Below, one piece after another: positions 12,308 through 20,259 of a stretch of 35,846 nucleotides of DNA. Numbering within the stretch: the stretch's first letter is position 1; every line of letters starts with the position of its first letter. Source of the stretch: Rhizobium leguminosarum (GTDB taxonomy: Bacteria; Pseudomonadota; Alphaproteobacteria; Rhizobiales; Rhizobiaceae). The stretch spans positions 1-35,846 of the forward strand of contig NZ_LWBS01000434.1 in the NCBI RefSeq assembly GCF_001652265.1. The letters are read 5' to 3'. The notes beneath the pieces were generated by a model. The model was given only the letters and a program-made list of their open reading frames with translations, made no database searches and had not been told where the DNA came from. Made by a program: the position numbers and the translations under genes.

Positions 12308-14464
12308 TTACTTGCTCCTGCGGCCGAACTGAAACCACCACCGGCGCCCGGCCTTGGTCATGTCCTTCAGCGGCTCGGTCTGCCCCTCCGGCGCAAAGAC
12401 GGCCACGCTCTGGGCATAGACCATGACCGGATTATCCTGATCGCGAACCTTAAAGGCATCCCTCTCCGCCCCGGTGTCGGCAATCCGCGACCATTTCGTC
12501 AGTCCATTTACCTCCGGCACGTGGAATTCGCAGTCGCCGCCGGCATTGAAGATGAGGAAGAGGTCATCCATCGTCTCGGTCTCGGGCGCATTCGCGCTCT
12601 TCGAGAGATAGACGCCGAGCACCCGCAGCTCATCATCGTTCCAGGCACCGTCATCCATGAAGCCGCCGTCCGGTCTGTACCAGGCGATCTCGATGCGGCC
12701 GTCCTCGCCGGTTTCGCCGGTCAGGAACCGCTCCTGCCGCAGAACGGGATGGGCCTTGCGGAAGGCGACTGCCTGCCGGCAGAAATCGAGGAAAGGATCG
12801 TCGAGCCCTGCCCAATCGGTCCAGCCGATTTCGTTGTCCTGGCAATAGGCGTTATTGTTGCCGTCCTGGCTGTTGCCGAGCTCGTCGCCGGCCAGGATCA
12901 TCGGCACGCCCTGGGAGAGCATCAGCGTCGCCATCATGTTGCGCCGCCGCCGTGCCCGCGCGGCGTTGATATCGGCATTATCGGTCGCACCCTCGGCACC
13001 CATATTGTCGGAATGATTATCCGAATGGCCGTCCCGGTTATCCTCGCCATTCGCCTCGTTGTGCTTGTCGTTGAAGGAGACCGTGTCCATCAGCGTGAAG
13101 CCGTCATGGGCCGACAGAAGATTGATCGAGGAGGTCGCTCCCCGGTCGGAATGGTTGAACTGCGGCGCCGAGCCGGTGACGCGCGCCGCCAGTTCCGACA
13201 CCATGCCGCCGTCACCCTTCCAGAAGCGGCGGACGTCGTCGCGGAACTTGTCGTTCCATTCGCGGAAGGGATGCGGGAAGCCGCCGACCTGATAACCGCC
13301 CTCGCCGATATCCCAGGGTTCGGCGATCAACTTGACGCCCGACAGCATCGGATCCTGCCGGATGGCGCCGAAGAAGCCGCCTTGGCGATCGAATTCCAGA
13401 TCCTGCCGCCCGAGCGTGCTGGCGAGATCGAAACGGAAGCCGTCGATGTGCATGACGCCCACCCAGTAGCGCAGGCTGTCGAGCACCATGCGCATGACCA
13501 TCGGGTTGGCGACATTCAGCGTATTGCCGGTACCCGTCGTATCGAAGGTATGGCGCGGATCATCGGGGGAGAGAATGTAATAGCTCGCATTGTCGAGCCC
13601 GCGGAAGGACAGTGTCGGGCCTTTTTCGCTGCCTTCGGCGGTGTGGTTATAGACCACGTCCATGATGACTTCGATGCCGGCGGCATGAAACTTCTTCACC
13701 ATGGTCTTGATCTCGGTGATCTTGTCGCCGGACATGTAGCGCGATTGCGGTGCGAAGAAGCCGAGGGTCTGGTAGCCCCAGTAATTGCTGCGGTTGTTTT
13801 CCAGGAGATAGCGGTCGTCGAGGAAATACTGGATCGGCAGCAGCTCGATCGCCGAGATGCCGAGCTTGACGAGATGGTCGATGATCGGATCGCTGCACAT
13901 GCCGAGAAAGGTGCCGCGCAGCCGGTCGGGCACCTTTGGATGCGTCATCGTCAGGCCGCGCACATGCGCTTCGTAGATGATGGTGTCGGGCCAGGGACGG
14001 CGGATCGCCTCTTCCCCCGCCCAGTCGAAATCCGGATCCTGCACCACGCCCTTGACCATGAAGGGGGCGCTGTCGCGCTCCTCGAAGGAAAGGTCGTCCT
14101 CGCCGATCTGATAACCGAACAGCGCATCGTCCCACATCAGCTCGCCCGTCACCTGTTTGGCATAGGGATCGAGCAGCAGCTTGTTCGGATTGAAGCGATG
14201 GCCGGCGGCAGGATCGTAGGGACCATGAGCGCGATAGCCGTAGACCGTGCCCGGTCCGACGCCGGCAATATATCCGGACCAGATGTCGCCTTCGCGCTTT
14301 GGCAGCGGCAACCGGGCGACCTCCTTCTTTCCATCAGGCGAGAAGAGGCAGAGCTCAATCTGCTCCGCATGGGCCGAGAAGATGGCGAAATGGGTGCCCG
14401 AGCCAATATATTCCGCCCCGAGCTCCGGCTTGAGGAAGTCGAGTTCCGAAAATGAGTAGCTCAT
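12308..14464 (-). CDS. glgX: Glycogen debranching enzyme GlgX
   Basis: 718 residues. Isoamylase-type alpha-1,6-glucosidase: an N-terminal CBM48-like domain (about 15-130), then a GH13 barrel with DVVYNH, nucleophile Asp346 in GFRFDLAS, acid/base Glu382 in AEPWDIG and Asp454 in SAHDGFTL, and a C-terminal beta domain. GlgX trims the short outer branches left by glycogen phosphorylase and releases maltotetraose-like oligosaccharides. The usual glg partners are absent here; instead it heads an operon with topoisomerase IB and a LigD-type polymerase. ATG 14464 is preceded by GCGGGG, which is partly buried in a 5' hairpin (14471-14494), and an exact EcfG-type promoter lies just upstream. Mobilising glycogen on entry to stress would make sense. 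Family call very secure. Confidence 0.96.
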   Translation of the reverse strand: MSYSFSELDFLKPELGAEYIGSGTHFAIFSAHAEQIELCLFSPDGKKEVARLPLPKREGDIWSGYIAGVGPGTVYGYRAHGPYDPAAGHRFNPNKLLLDPYAKQVTGELMWDDALFGYQIGEDDLSFEERDSAPFMVKGVVQDPDFDWAGEEAIRRPWPDTIIYEAHVRGLTMTHPKVPDRLRGTFLGMCSDPIIDHLVKLGISAIELLPIQYFLDDRYLLENNRSNYWGYQTLGFFAPQSRYMSGDKITEIKTMVKKFHAAGIEVIMDVVYNHTAEGSEKGPTLSFRGLDNASYYILSPDDPRHTFDTTGTGNTLNVANPMVMRMVLDSLRYWVGVMHIDGFRFDLASTLGRQDLEFDRQGGFFGAIRQDPMLSGVKLIAEPWDIGEGGYQVGGFPHPFREWNDKFRDDVRRFWKGDGGMVSELAARVTGSAPQFNHSDRGATSSINLLSAHDGFTLMDTVSFNDKHNEANGEDNRDGHSDNHSDNMGAEGATDNADINAARARRRRNMMATLMLSQGVPMILAGDELGNSQDGNNNAYCQDNEIGWTDWAGLDDPFLDFCRQAVAFRKAHPVLRQERFLTGETGEDGRIEIAWYRPDGGFMDDGAWNDDELRVLGVYLSKSANAPETETMDDLFLIFNAGGDCEFHVPEVNGLTKWSRIADTGAERDAFKVRDQDNPVMVYAQSVAVFAPEGQTEPLKDMTKAGRRWWFQFGRRSK

Positions 14465-14470
14465 AATGCC

Positions 14471-14494
14471 CCGCTTGGTAAAAAGACCAAGCGG
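14471..14494 (-). promoter_or_regulatory. 5' leader hairpin covering the glgX ribosome binding site
   Basis: Perfect 9-bp stem CCGCTTGGT / ACCAAGCGG with a six-base loop (CTTTTT on the mRNA strand). It starts within a few bases of the predicted EcfG-driven transcription start and ends 6 bases before ATG 14464. The GCGGGG Shine-Dalgarno-like sequence overlaps its 3' arm. It could control glgX translation, protect the mRNA 5' end, or be a repressor site. Confidence 0.6.
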
Positions 14495-14496
14495 AT

Positions 14497-14521
14497 AACG
14501 TAACGGCGGTTCGAAAGTTCC
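14497..14521 (-). promoter_or_regulatory. EcfG/RpoE2-type promoter of the glgX operon
   Basis: On the minus strand GGAAC (complement of 14517-14521), 16-base spacer, CGTT (complement of 14497-14500): exact fit to the alphaproteobacterial general-stress pattern, 33 bases ahead of the glgX ATG. Confidence 0.75.
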
Positions 14522-14567
14522 CTCATGAAAGGCAAAAGGGAACGATGTTGCGCGCCGAAGGACGGTC

Positions 14568-15362
14568 CTACGGCATCAGCTGGCCGCCATTGACCTCGAT
14601 GATCTGGCCGGTGATGTAGCCCGACAGCGTCGGCGAAGCCAGAAAGAGATAGGCGCCGACGCAATCCTCTGATGTGCCGACGAAACCCATCGGGATCGAT
14701 TTGCGCTGCAGCTCCATCTGCTCGTCATTGGTATAACGCTCGTGGAAGGGTGTCGCGATAACGCCCGGCGCCACCGCGTTGACTCGGATTCTGTCGGCGA
14801 CGAATTCCTTGGCATGACCGCGCGTGATCGTCGAGACGAAGCCTTTCGACGCCGCATACAGGATCGCCCCATTGCCGCCGCCATTGCGCGCGGCGATCGA
14901 GGTGGTGTTGATGATGAAGCCACCCTGCTTCTTCAGCCACGGATGCGCCGCACGCGTTGCCGCCAGTACAGAGCGGGCGTTGAGGTCCATGACCGCGGCA
15001 TAATGCGCGTCGGTATAGTCCGAGGTCGGCTTGCGCCCCAGCATGCCGCCGGCATTGTTGATGAGCCCGTCGAGATGACCGAAGGTCTTCGCCGTCTCCT
15101 CGACGACACGCTCGGTCTCACCTTCCCTCGACACGTCGCCCTGGATCAGATGCACGGTGCCGCCGGCAGCCCGGATCTCGTCGGCAAGCTTTTCCGCCGG
15201 TTCGCGGCTGGCATTGTAATGCACACCGACCTTGGCCCCTTGAGCCGCAAAGGCGCGGGCGAGTGCCGCGCCGATCCCGGTCGAGGCGCCGGTGATCAGC
15301 ACGGCCTTGCCGGACAGGTCCGGCAGCTTGATGGATGCTAGCGATTGCGCGAGTTCGACCAT
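14568..15362 (-). CDS. SDR family NAD(P)-dependent oxidoreductase
   Basis: 264 residues from ATG 15362, preceded by GGGAGG at good spacing; longer in-frame starts up to 15578 are not supported. Classical short-chain dehydrogenase: cofactor motif TGASTGIG (24-31), NNAGG (102-106), catalytic Ser155 in NTTS, Tyr169 and Lys173 in YAASK, and the C-terminal SGYITGQIIEVNGG typical of 3-oxoacyl-ACP reductase-like and sugar dehydrogenase-like members. After the glycine motif comes HYNASREPAE, which favours NADP. The substrate cannot be predicted. Same strand as the upstream MFS gene but with a gap of 199 bases, so cotranscription is possible, not certain. Confidence 0.92.
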   Translation of the reverse strand: MVELAQSLASIKLPDLSGKAVLITGASTGIGAALARAFAAQGAKVGVHYNASREPAEKLADEIRAAGGTVHLIQGDVSREGETERVVEETAKTFGHLDGLINNAGGMLGRKPTSDYTDAHYAAVMDLNARSVLAATRAAHPWLKKQGGFIINTTSIAARNGGGNGAILYAASKGFVSTITRGHAKEFVADRIRVNAVAPGVIATPFHERYTNDEQMELQRKSIPMGFVGTSEDCVGAYLFLASPTLSGYITGQIIEVNGGQLMP

Positions 15363-15497
15363 GGCGACGATTGCCTCCCGAAAAACCAAGGACATAGGTG
15401 ATGAAACGAATAGGAGAAATCTTATCAGGGGAAATCGACGAAGGGCAATGCACGAATGCGGGAGATTGCATCGCCATAGGAGCGTTAGGAGGTCTTC

Positions 15498-15561
15498 ATG
15501 CAAACGGCCATCGTCACCGACGGCCGCCTGCGGTTGCCTGCGAGAACCGAAAAGGGTCTCG
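15498..15561 (+). pseudogene. Possible 5' remnant of a gene cut off by the MFS gene end
   Basis: On the plus strand a consensus AGGAGG (about 15487-15492) stands five bases before ATG 15498, followed by MQTAIVTDGRLRLPAR. The first 14 residues resemble the start of zinc-dependent alcohol/sorbitol dehydrogenases, but the similarity stops within about 20 codons, where the frame enters the 3' end of the convergent MFS gene (it closes at 15665). This may be the scar of a rearrangement or chance. Low confidence. Confidence 0.25.
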
Positions 15562-16776
15562 TTACGGAGCCACGCCAAAGGCCGGCTGCGGCTTTTGCCG
15601 GGCGAGAGGCGGGAATGCCAGCGCTATCGCCGCAGCCCCCAGCCCGACCATGGCGGAACCGATGAACAGCCAGGAATAATTGGCAAAAGTGTCGAATATC
15701 CAACCGCCGATCAGAGGGCCGAAGGCCATGCCGAGGCTGGAGAGCATCGTTGCCGCACCGAAGACGGTGCCGATGATGCGTGGCCCGAAATATTCCCGCG
15801 CCAGCACGGCATAGAGCGGCATCACACCTCCATAGGCGCTGCCGAAGACGATGGCGAGCGCGTAGAATTCGCCGAGTTGGCTGACCAAGAGATAGGTCGC
15901 CAGCGCTGCCGCCTGCACCAGCAGCCCGGCGACCAGTACAGGCTTCACCCCGATCCTGTCGGCAAGGCTGCCATAGAGCAGCCGGCCGCCCAGTCCCGCC
16001 AGGCCCTCGACGCTGTAGATGCTGACAGCGGCCATAGGTGCTACGCCGCAGATTGTCGCATAGTTCACCATGTGGAAGATCGGCCCGGAATGTGCTGTGC
16101 AGCAAGCTGCGAAGGTCAGGCCAAGCACGATGAATTGCGGCGATCGAAATACTTTCGACAGTTGCGGCCGGGCGCCGTCGGCCGCGAACTCGGTTCCGGT
16201 ATCGGCGGTCTCGGCAGGCGGGCGCCTGACGAGAAGTGCGGCCGGCACCAGCAGCACCCAGGCGGCAACGCCGATGATCAGCATGGCAGGCCGCCATTCA
16301 TAGGTTGAGATCAGCCAACGCGCGAAAGGTGAGATCGTCATCGGCGCGACGCCCATGCCGGCGGAGACCAGCGACACCGCAAGGCCGCGATTTTCGTCGA
16401 ACCAGGCGGTCGTCGCCGCGATCATCGGCGCGAAAAACGTACTGGCGGCCAGTCCGACGAGGATGCCGTAAGTCAGCTGGAACTGCAGCAGCGTCTCGGC
16501 CCGGCTCGCCAGGACCAGCGCCAGGCCGAGCAGAACGGAGCCTAGCAGCACGACCACGCGCGGGCCGAAACGGTCGCTTGCCGCCCCCCAGAAGAAGCCG
16601 CCGAAACCCATGACGATGAAATTCAGCGTCATTGCGCTCGCTATGCCGACATGCGACCAGCCGGTCGCCGTGGCGATCGGCTCCTGGAAAATCGCCAACG
16701 AGAACATCGCGCCGAGCGCAACGCATGTCATCAAAGCGCCCGCAGCGACGATGACCCAACGATAGGAAACACTCAT
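15562..16776 (-). CDS. MFS transporter (monocarboxylate/oxalate-formate antiporter-like)
   Basis: 404 residues from ATG 16776 with GGAGG ten bases ahead; the longer frame from 16824 is not supported. Twelve predicted membrane helices in two six-helix halves around a central polar loop (about residues 190-215). The helix 2-3 loop motif is seen as GAASDRFGPR and its second-half copy as GSLADRIGVKP. The N-terminus (RWVIVAAGALMTCVALGAMFSLAIFQEPI) and DENRGLAVSLVSAGMG resemble the OFA/MCT-type branch that moves small carboxylates. The substrate is not determinable. It lies upstream of the SDR gene on the same strand; a transported hydroxy- or oxo-acid handled by that enzyme is a reasonable but untested link. 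Confidence 0.9.
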   Translation of the reverse strand: MSVSYRWVIVAAGALMTCVALGAMFSLAIFQEPIATATGWSHVGIASAMTLNFIVMGFGGFFWGAASDRFGPRVVVLLGSVLLGLALVLASRAETLLQFQLTYGILVGLAASTFFAPMIAATTAWFDENRGLAVSLVSAGMGVAPMTISPFARWLISTYEWRPAMLIIGVAAWVLLVPAALLVRRPPAETADTGTEFAADGARPQLSKVFRSPQFIVLGLTFAACCTAHSGPIFHMVNYATICGVAPMAAVSIYSVEGLAGLGGRLLYGSLADRIGVKPVLVAGLLVQAAALATYLLVSQLGEFYALAIVFGSAYGGVMPLYAVLAREYFGPRIIGTVFGAATMLSSLGMAFGPLIGGWIFDTFANYSWLFIGSAMVGLGAAAIALAFPPLARQKPQPAFGVAP

Positions 16777-16918
16777 GGCTTCATAACCTCCATGCCGACA
16801 GAGTGATCGCGACGCATGCGGCAAGCCTACCGCAGTTTGCGCCTGCGATCTAAAGACGTTTGGGCGATTGCGATTTCGACAGCGCGCTCACATCTTTTTT
16901 CGCCGCACGATGTGGCCG

Positions 16919-17401
16919 CTAAAGCGTGCGAAACATCACCAATGCGTCGACGAAACCCTCGGTGGGATGAAGGAAGACACCAGGAAGCCGGCCGATGATA
17001 TCGAAGCCGAGAGATTGCCACAGCGCCACCGCACGCTCATTGCTGCTGACGACGAAATTGAACTGCATCGCCCGAAAGCCCCGCAAGCGGGCATGGTCCA
17101 GGGAATGCTCATGCATCAGCCGGGCGACGCCACGGCCGCTTGCCGCAGCATCGGTCATGTAACCGCAATTGCAGACATGCCGGCCGCCACCTGCCTGATT
17201 GGCCTTGATGTAATATGTGCCGAGGATCACGCCATCCTCTTCGGCGACGAAGGTCTCGCGGTCCGGTCCCATCCAGTAGGCCAGCGCATCGGCTTCGCTC
17301 AGATCGCGATCGAGCGCATAGGTTTCGCCGGCGCGGATCGTCGGACCGATGATCCTCCAGATGGCGCTTTGATCATTCTTGTCTGCGGGTCGGATCAACA
17401 T
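16919..17401 (-). CDS. GNAT family N-acetyltransferase
   Basis: 160 residues. GNAT fold: N-terminal beta strand MLIRPADKNDQSAIWRII, central VAEEDGVILGTYYIKAN (beta 4), acetyl-CoA pyrophosphate loop AASGRGVARLM (about residues 86-96) and the C-terminal SNERAVALWQSLGFDIIGRLPGVF block typical of small-molecule or amino-acid acetyltransferases. The acceptor is unknown. ATG 17401 overlaps nothing and has only a weak purine stretch ahead. It stands alone between the pca operon and the MFS gene on the same strand, 76 bases downstream of pcaF, so it may be reached by read-through. Confidence 0.9.
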   Translation of the reverse strand: MLIRPADKNDQSAIWRIIGPTIRAGETYALDRDLSEADALAYWMGPDRETFVAEEDGVILGTYYIKANQAGGGRHVCNCGYMTDAAASGRGVARLMHEHSLDHARLRGFRAMQFNFVVSSNERAVALWQSLGFDIIGRLPGVFLHPTEGFVDALVMFRTL

Positions 17402-17477
17402 GTCCGATTTCTAGCGAAACCGGGCGCGCTGAGCAACGGGTCGAAAGCCTCCGGCAAAAGCTGGAAACGTCCCGACC

Positions 17478-18683
17478 TCAAACCCTTTCAAGTGCTATCG
17501 CAATCCCCTGCCCGACGCCGATGCACATGGTCGACAGCGAGTATTTTCCGCCGGTCTCCAGAAGCTCGAGTGCTGCCGTGCCGGTGATGCGTGCGCCCGA
17601 CATGCCAAGCGGATGGCCGAGCGCGATCGCGCCGCCATTGCGGTTCACCCGCGCGTCATCATCGGCAATGCCCAGCGCGCGCAGCACCGCCAGCCCCTGG
17701 CTGGCGAAGGCCTCGTTGAGTTCGATCACGTCGAACTGCTCCGCGGTCATGCCGAGCCGTGCCATCAGCTTGCGCGAGGCCAGGATCGGCCCGACACCCA
17801 TCACCCTTGGCGGAACCGCGGCAGCCGCGCCGCCGAGGATGCGCGCGATCGGCGTCAGGCCGTATTTCCGCGCCGCCGCTTCGCAGGCGACGATCAGCGC
17901 CGCCGCCCCGTCATTGACGCCGGAGGCATTGCCTGCCGTCACCGTGCCGCCTTCCTTCTTGAAAGGTGTCGCGAGTTTCGCCAGCGTTTCGATCGTCGTG
18001 GCACGCGGATGCTCGTCCTTGTCGACGACAACGGGATCACCCTTGCGCTGCGGAATGCTCACCGGGGTGATCTCCTTCGCCAGCCGTCCGTTCGCCTGGG
18101 CGGCGGCTGCCTTCGCCTGGCTTCGCACGGCAAACGCATCCTGATCCTCGCGGCTGACATGATAGTCCTCAGCGACATTCTCGCCGGTCTCCGGCATGGA
18201 ATCGACGCCGTACTGTTTCTTCATCAGCGGGTTGACGAAACGCCAGCCGATCGTCGTGTCATGGATTTCGGCCGCACGTGAAAAGGCCGTCTCGGCCTTC
18301 GGCATGACGAAGGGCGCGCGCGACATGCTCTCGACGCCGCCAGCGACCATCAGCTCGGCCTCGCCGGCGCGGATGGCGCGTGCGGCCGTGATCACCGCAT
18401 CCATGCCGGAGCCGCAGAGCCGGTTGATCGTCGTGCCGGGGACGGCGATCGGCAGGCCGGCCAGCAGGGCCGACATGCGCGCGACATTGCGGTTGTCCTC
18501 GCCCGCCTGATTGGCGCAGCCGAAGATCACATCGTCGACGGCTTCCCAATCGACGGCACCGTTTCGTTGCATCAGCGCTTTCAGCGGGATTGCGCCGAGA
18601 TCGTCGGCGCGCACCTGGGACAGCGAGCCGGCGAAGCGGCCGATCGGCGTTCTGACATAGTCGCAGATAAAGGCGTCGGTCAT
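17478..18683 (-). CDS. pcaF: 3-oxoadipyl-CoA thiolase PcaF
   Basis: 401 residues, exactly the usual PcaF length. Thiolase active-site residues: Cys90 in NRLCGSGM, His357 in GHPLGMSGAR and Cys387 in CIGVGQG. It cleaves 3-oxoadipyl-CoA with CoA to succinyl-CoA and acetyl-CoA, the last step of the beta-ketoadipate pathway. Context decides the call against a general acetyl-CoA acetyltransferase: it starts nine bases after pcaJ, the third gene of pcaIJF, with pcaR divergent. The N-terminal DAFICDYVRTPIGRFAGSLSQVRADDL also fits PcaF. AGGAAAAGCC ahead of ATG 18683 is an acceptable ribosome binding site. Confidence 0.95.
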   Translation of the reverse strand: MTDAFICDYVRTPIGRFAGSLSQVRADDLGAIPLKALMQRNGAVDWEAVDDVIFGCANQAGEDNRNVARMSALLAGLPIAVPGTTINRLCGSGMDAVITAARAIRAGEAELMVAGGVESMSRAPFVMPKAETAFSRAAEIHDTTIGWRFVNPLMKKQYGVDSMPETGENVAEDYHVSREDQDAFAVRSQAKAAAAQANGRLAKEITPVSIPQRKGDPVVVDKDEHPRATTIETLAKLATPFKKEGGTVTAGNASGVNDGAAALIVACEAAARKYGLTPIARILGGAAAAVPPRVMGVGPILASRKLMARLGMTAEQFDVIELNEAFASQGLAVLRALGIADDDARVNRNGGAIALGHPLGMSGARITGTAALELLETGGKYSLSTMCIGVGQGIAIALERV

Positions 18684-18692
18684 GGCTTTTCC

Positions 18693-19397
18693 TCAGAGTT
18701 GGGGGACGACGAGATCGCCGACCGGCCCGTCGACATGCAGCGGCGCGCCGGTCATCGCCTGCAATTCCCCCTGCGACATCGCAGCAAGCTTCTCGCGCAG
18801 GACGAAGCGTCCCTTGACGATGTCGATGACGGCATGGCTGGTATAGACGCGGGTGATACAGGCGACGCCGGTCAGCGGGAAGGTGCATGTCTCCACCAGC
18901 TTCGGCTCGCCTGTCTTGGTGACGTGCTCGGTGATGACGCAGACCTGTTTGGCGCCGTGCACGAGGTCCATGGCGCCGCCGACGGCCGGTACGCCCTTGG
19001 TGCCCACCCGCCAGTTGGCGAGGTCGCCATTCTGGGCGACCTGATAGGCGCCGAGGATTGCGACGTCGAGATGGCCGCCGCGCACCATGGCGAAGCTGTC
19101 GGCGTGATGGAAGAAGGAAGCACCCGGCTTCAGCGTCACCGCCTTCTTGCCGGCGTTGATCAGGTCCCAGTCTTCCTCGCCTGCCGCCGGCGGCTCGCCG
19201 AAATTCAGGATGCCGTTTTCGGTGTGGAAGATCGCCTGACGGCCGGGCGGCTGATAACGGGCGACCATTTCGGGAAAGCCGATGCCGAGGTTCACATAGG
19301 CTCCGTCGGCAATGTCCTGCGCGGCGCGCCAAGCGATCTGCGCATTGGAAAGCTTGATGTCTTCCCGGGTGTTGATGGAGCTGTGATCGATGGTCAT
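18693..19397 (-). CDS. pcaJ: 3-oxoadipate CoA-transferase subunit B
   Basis: 234 residues from ATG 19397, overlapping the pcaI stop by four bases (ATGA); the in-frame extension to 19562 runs inside pcaI and is not real. CoA-transferase beta subunit: NLGIGFPEMVARY, then FHTENGIL with the catalytic Glu that forms the CoA thioester, and GGAMDLVHGAKQV. With PcaI it transfers CoA from succinyl-CoA to 3-oxoadipate. The overlap implies coupled, equimolar synthesis with PcaI. Could be confused with succinyl-CoA:3-ketoacid transferase (ScoB), but the adjacent pcaF and pcaR favour PcaJ. Confidence 0.94.
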   Translation of the reverse strand: MTIDHSSINTREDIKLSNAQIAWRAAQDIADGAYVNLGIGFPEMVARYQPPGRQAIFHTENGILNFGEPPAAGEEDWDLINAGKKAVTLKPGASFFHHADSFAMVRGGHLDVAILGAYQVAQNGDLANWRVGTKGVPAVGGAMDLVHGAKQVCVITEHVTKTGEPKLVETCTFPLTGVACITRVYTSHAVIDIVKGRFVLREKLAAMSQGELQAMTGAPLHVDGPVGDLVVPQL

Positions 19398-20101
19398 ACG
19401 TAGGCCACTCCGGCTCGAATGAGCTCTTCTTCCTGCTGGGGATTGGGAACTGTGACGACGCGGTCGACGAAGATGCCTGGTGTCACCACCTGCTCGGGAT
19501 CGATGCCGCCCGCCGGCACGATGGATGAGACCTGGACGATGGTCTTTGCCGCCGCCATGCACATCAGCGGATTGAAGTTGCGGCCGGCCTTGTTGTAGGT
19601 GAGATTGCCCTGGATATCGCCGATCGCAGCCTTCACGATCGCGAAGTCGGCCTTCAGCCAGCGCTCCTGCACGTAATGGCGGCCATCGAATTCGGCGATG
19701 ACCTTGCCGTTGGCAAGTTCCGTGCCGTAGGCCGTCGGCGTATAAAAGGCCGGGATGCCGGCCCCGCCGGCGCGGATGCGCTCGGCAAGCGTTCCCTGCG
19801 GCACCAGCTCGAGCTCGATTTCGCCGGCCAGATATTTATCGGTAAAGGCGCGCGGATCCGACGAACGCGGAAAAGAGCAGATCATCTTTCTGACCATGCC
19901 GGCATCGATCATCGCAGCGATACCGATGCGCCCGTTGCCGGCATTGTTGTTGATCACGGTGAGGTTCCTTGAGCCCTTGTCGATCAAGGCATGAATAAGC
20001 TCGATCGGCGCGCCCGAGCCACCAAAACCACCGATCATCACGGTCGCGCCATCCCCGATCTCAGAGACGGCTTCCGCCGTGCTCCCGACTGTCTTGTCCA
20101 T
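19394..20101 (-). CDS. pcaI: 3-oxoadipate CoA-transferase subunit A
   Basis: 235 residues from ATG 20101, which has AAGGAGAG eight bases ahead; the in-frame extension to 20245 crosses the operator and is rejected. CoA-transferase alpha subunit: DGATVMIGGFGGSGAPIELIHAL near the start, NNNAGNG, and GTLAERIRAGGAGIPAFYTPTAYGTELANGK. First gene of the pcaIJF operon, producing the enzyme complex that activates 3-oxoadipate derived from protocatechuate or catechol. Transcription probably starts in the 158-base region shared with divergent pcaR, under control of the palindrome at 20193-20231. Confidence 0.94.
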   Translation of the reverse strand: MDKTVGSTAEAVSEIGDGATVMIGGFGGSGAPIELIHALIDKGSRNLTVINNNAGNGRIGIAAMIDAGMVRKMICSFPRSSDPRAFTDKYLAGEIELELVPQGTLAERIRAGGAGIPAFYTPTAYGTELANGKVIAEFDGRHYVQERWLKADFAIVKAAIGDIQGNLTYNKAGRNFNPLMCMAAAKTIVQVSSIVPAGGIDPEQVVTPGIFVDRVVTVPNPQQEEELIRAGVAYV

Positions 20102-20192
20102 GCGGGATCTCTCCTTGGCTAGATGCGGCCGGGAACTCTCCACCCCGTCCTTTCCCGTAGACATAAAGGGCGGCGGGCCAGCCGGCAACGTA

Positions 20193-20231
20193 TTTGTGCG
20201 ATATTTGACATTTGTTCGTATATCGCACAAA
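20193..20231. promoter_or_regulatory. Palindromic operator between pcaI and pcaR
   Basis: Perfect inverted repeat TTTGTGCGATAT (20193-20204) / ATATCGCACAAA (20220-20231) with a 15-base spacer. The spacer contains TTGACA (20205-20210), a possible -35 for pcaR, and GTTCG, which with the right arm forms a second quasi-palindrome TGTTCG-N5-CGCACA (about 20213-20229) like known IclR-family sites. It is placed to control both divergent transcripts. Confidence 0.8.
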
Positions 20232-20259
20232 ATGAGTGAATCCACTGGAGACTGGACCC

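Noticed and set aside
11867..14455. 862-codon open frame on the plus strand opposite glgX and the topoisomerase gene
   Set aside because: Both minus-strand genes are unmistakable families with intact catalytic motifs. The antisense frame has no domain, no ribosome binding site and composition expected from the mirror of GC3-biased codons.
15363..15578. 72-residue N-terminal extension of the SDR protein
   Set aside because: GGGAGG lies just ahead of ATG 15362 and the extension reaches into the MFS gene end; SDR proteins of this type do not carry such a segment.
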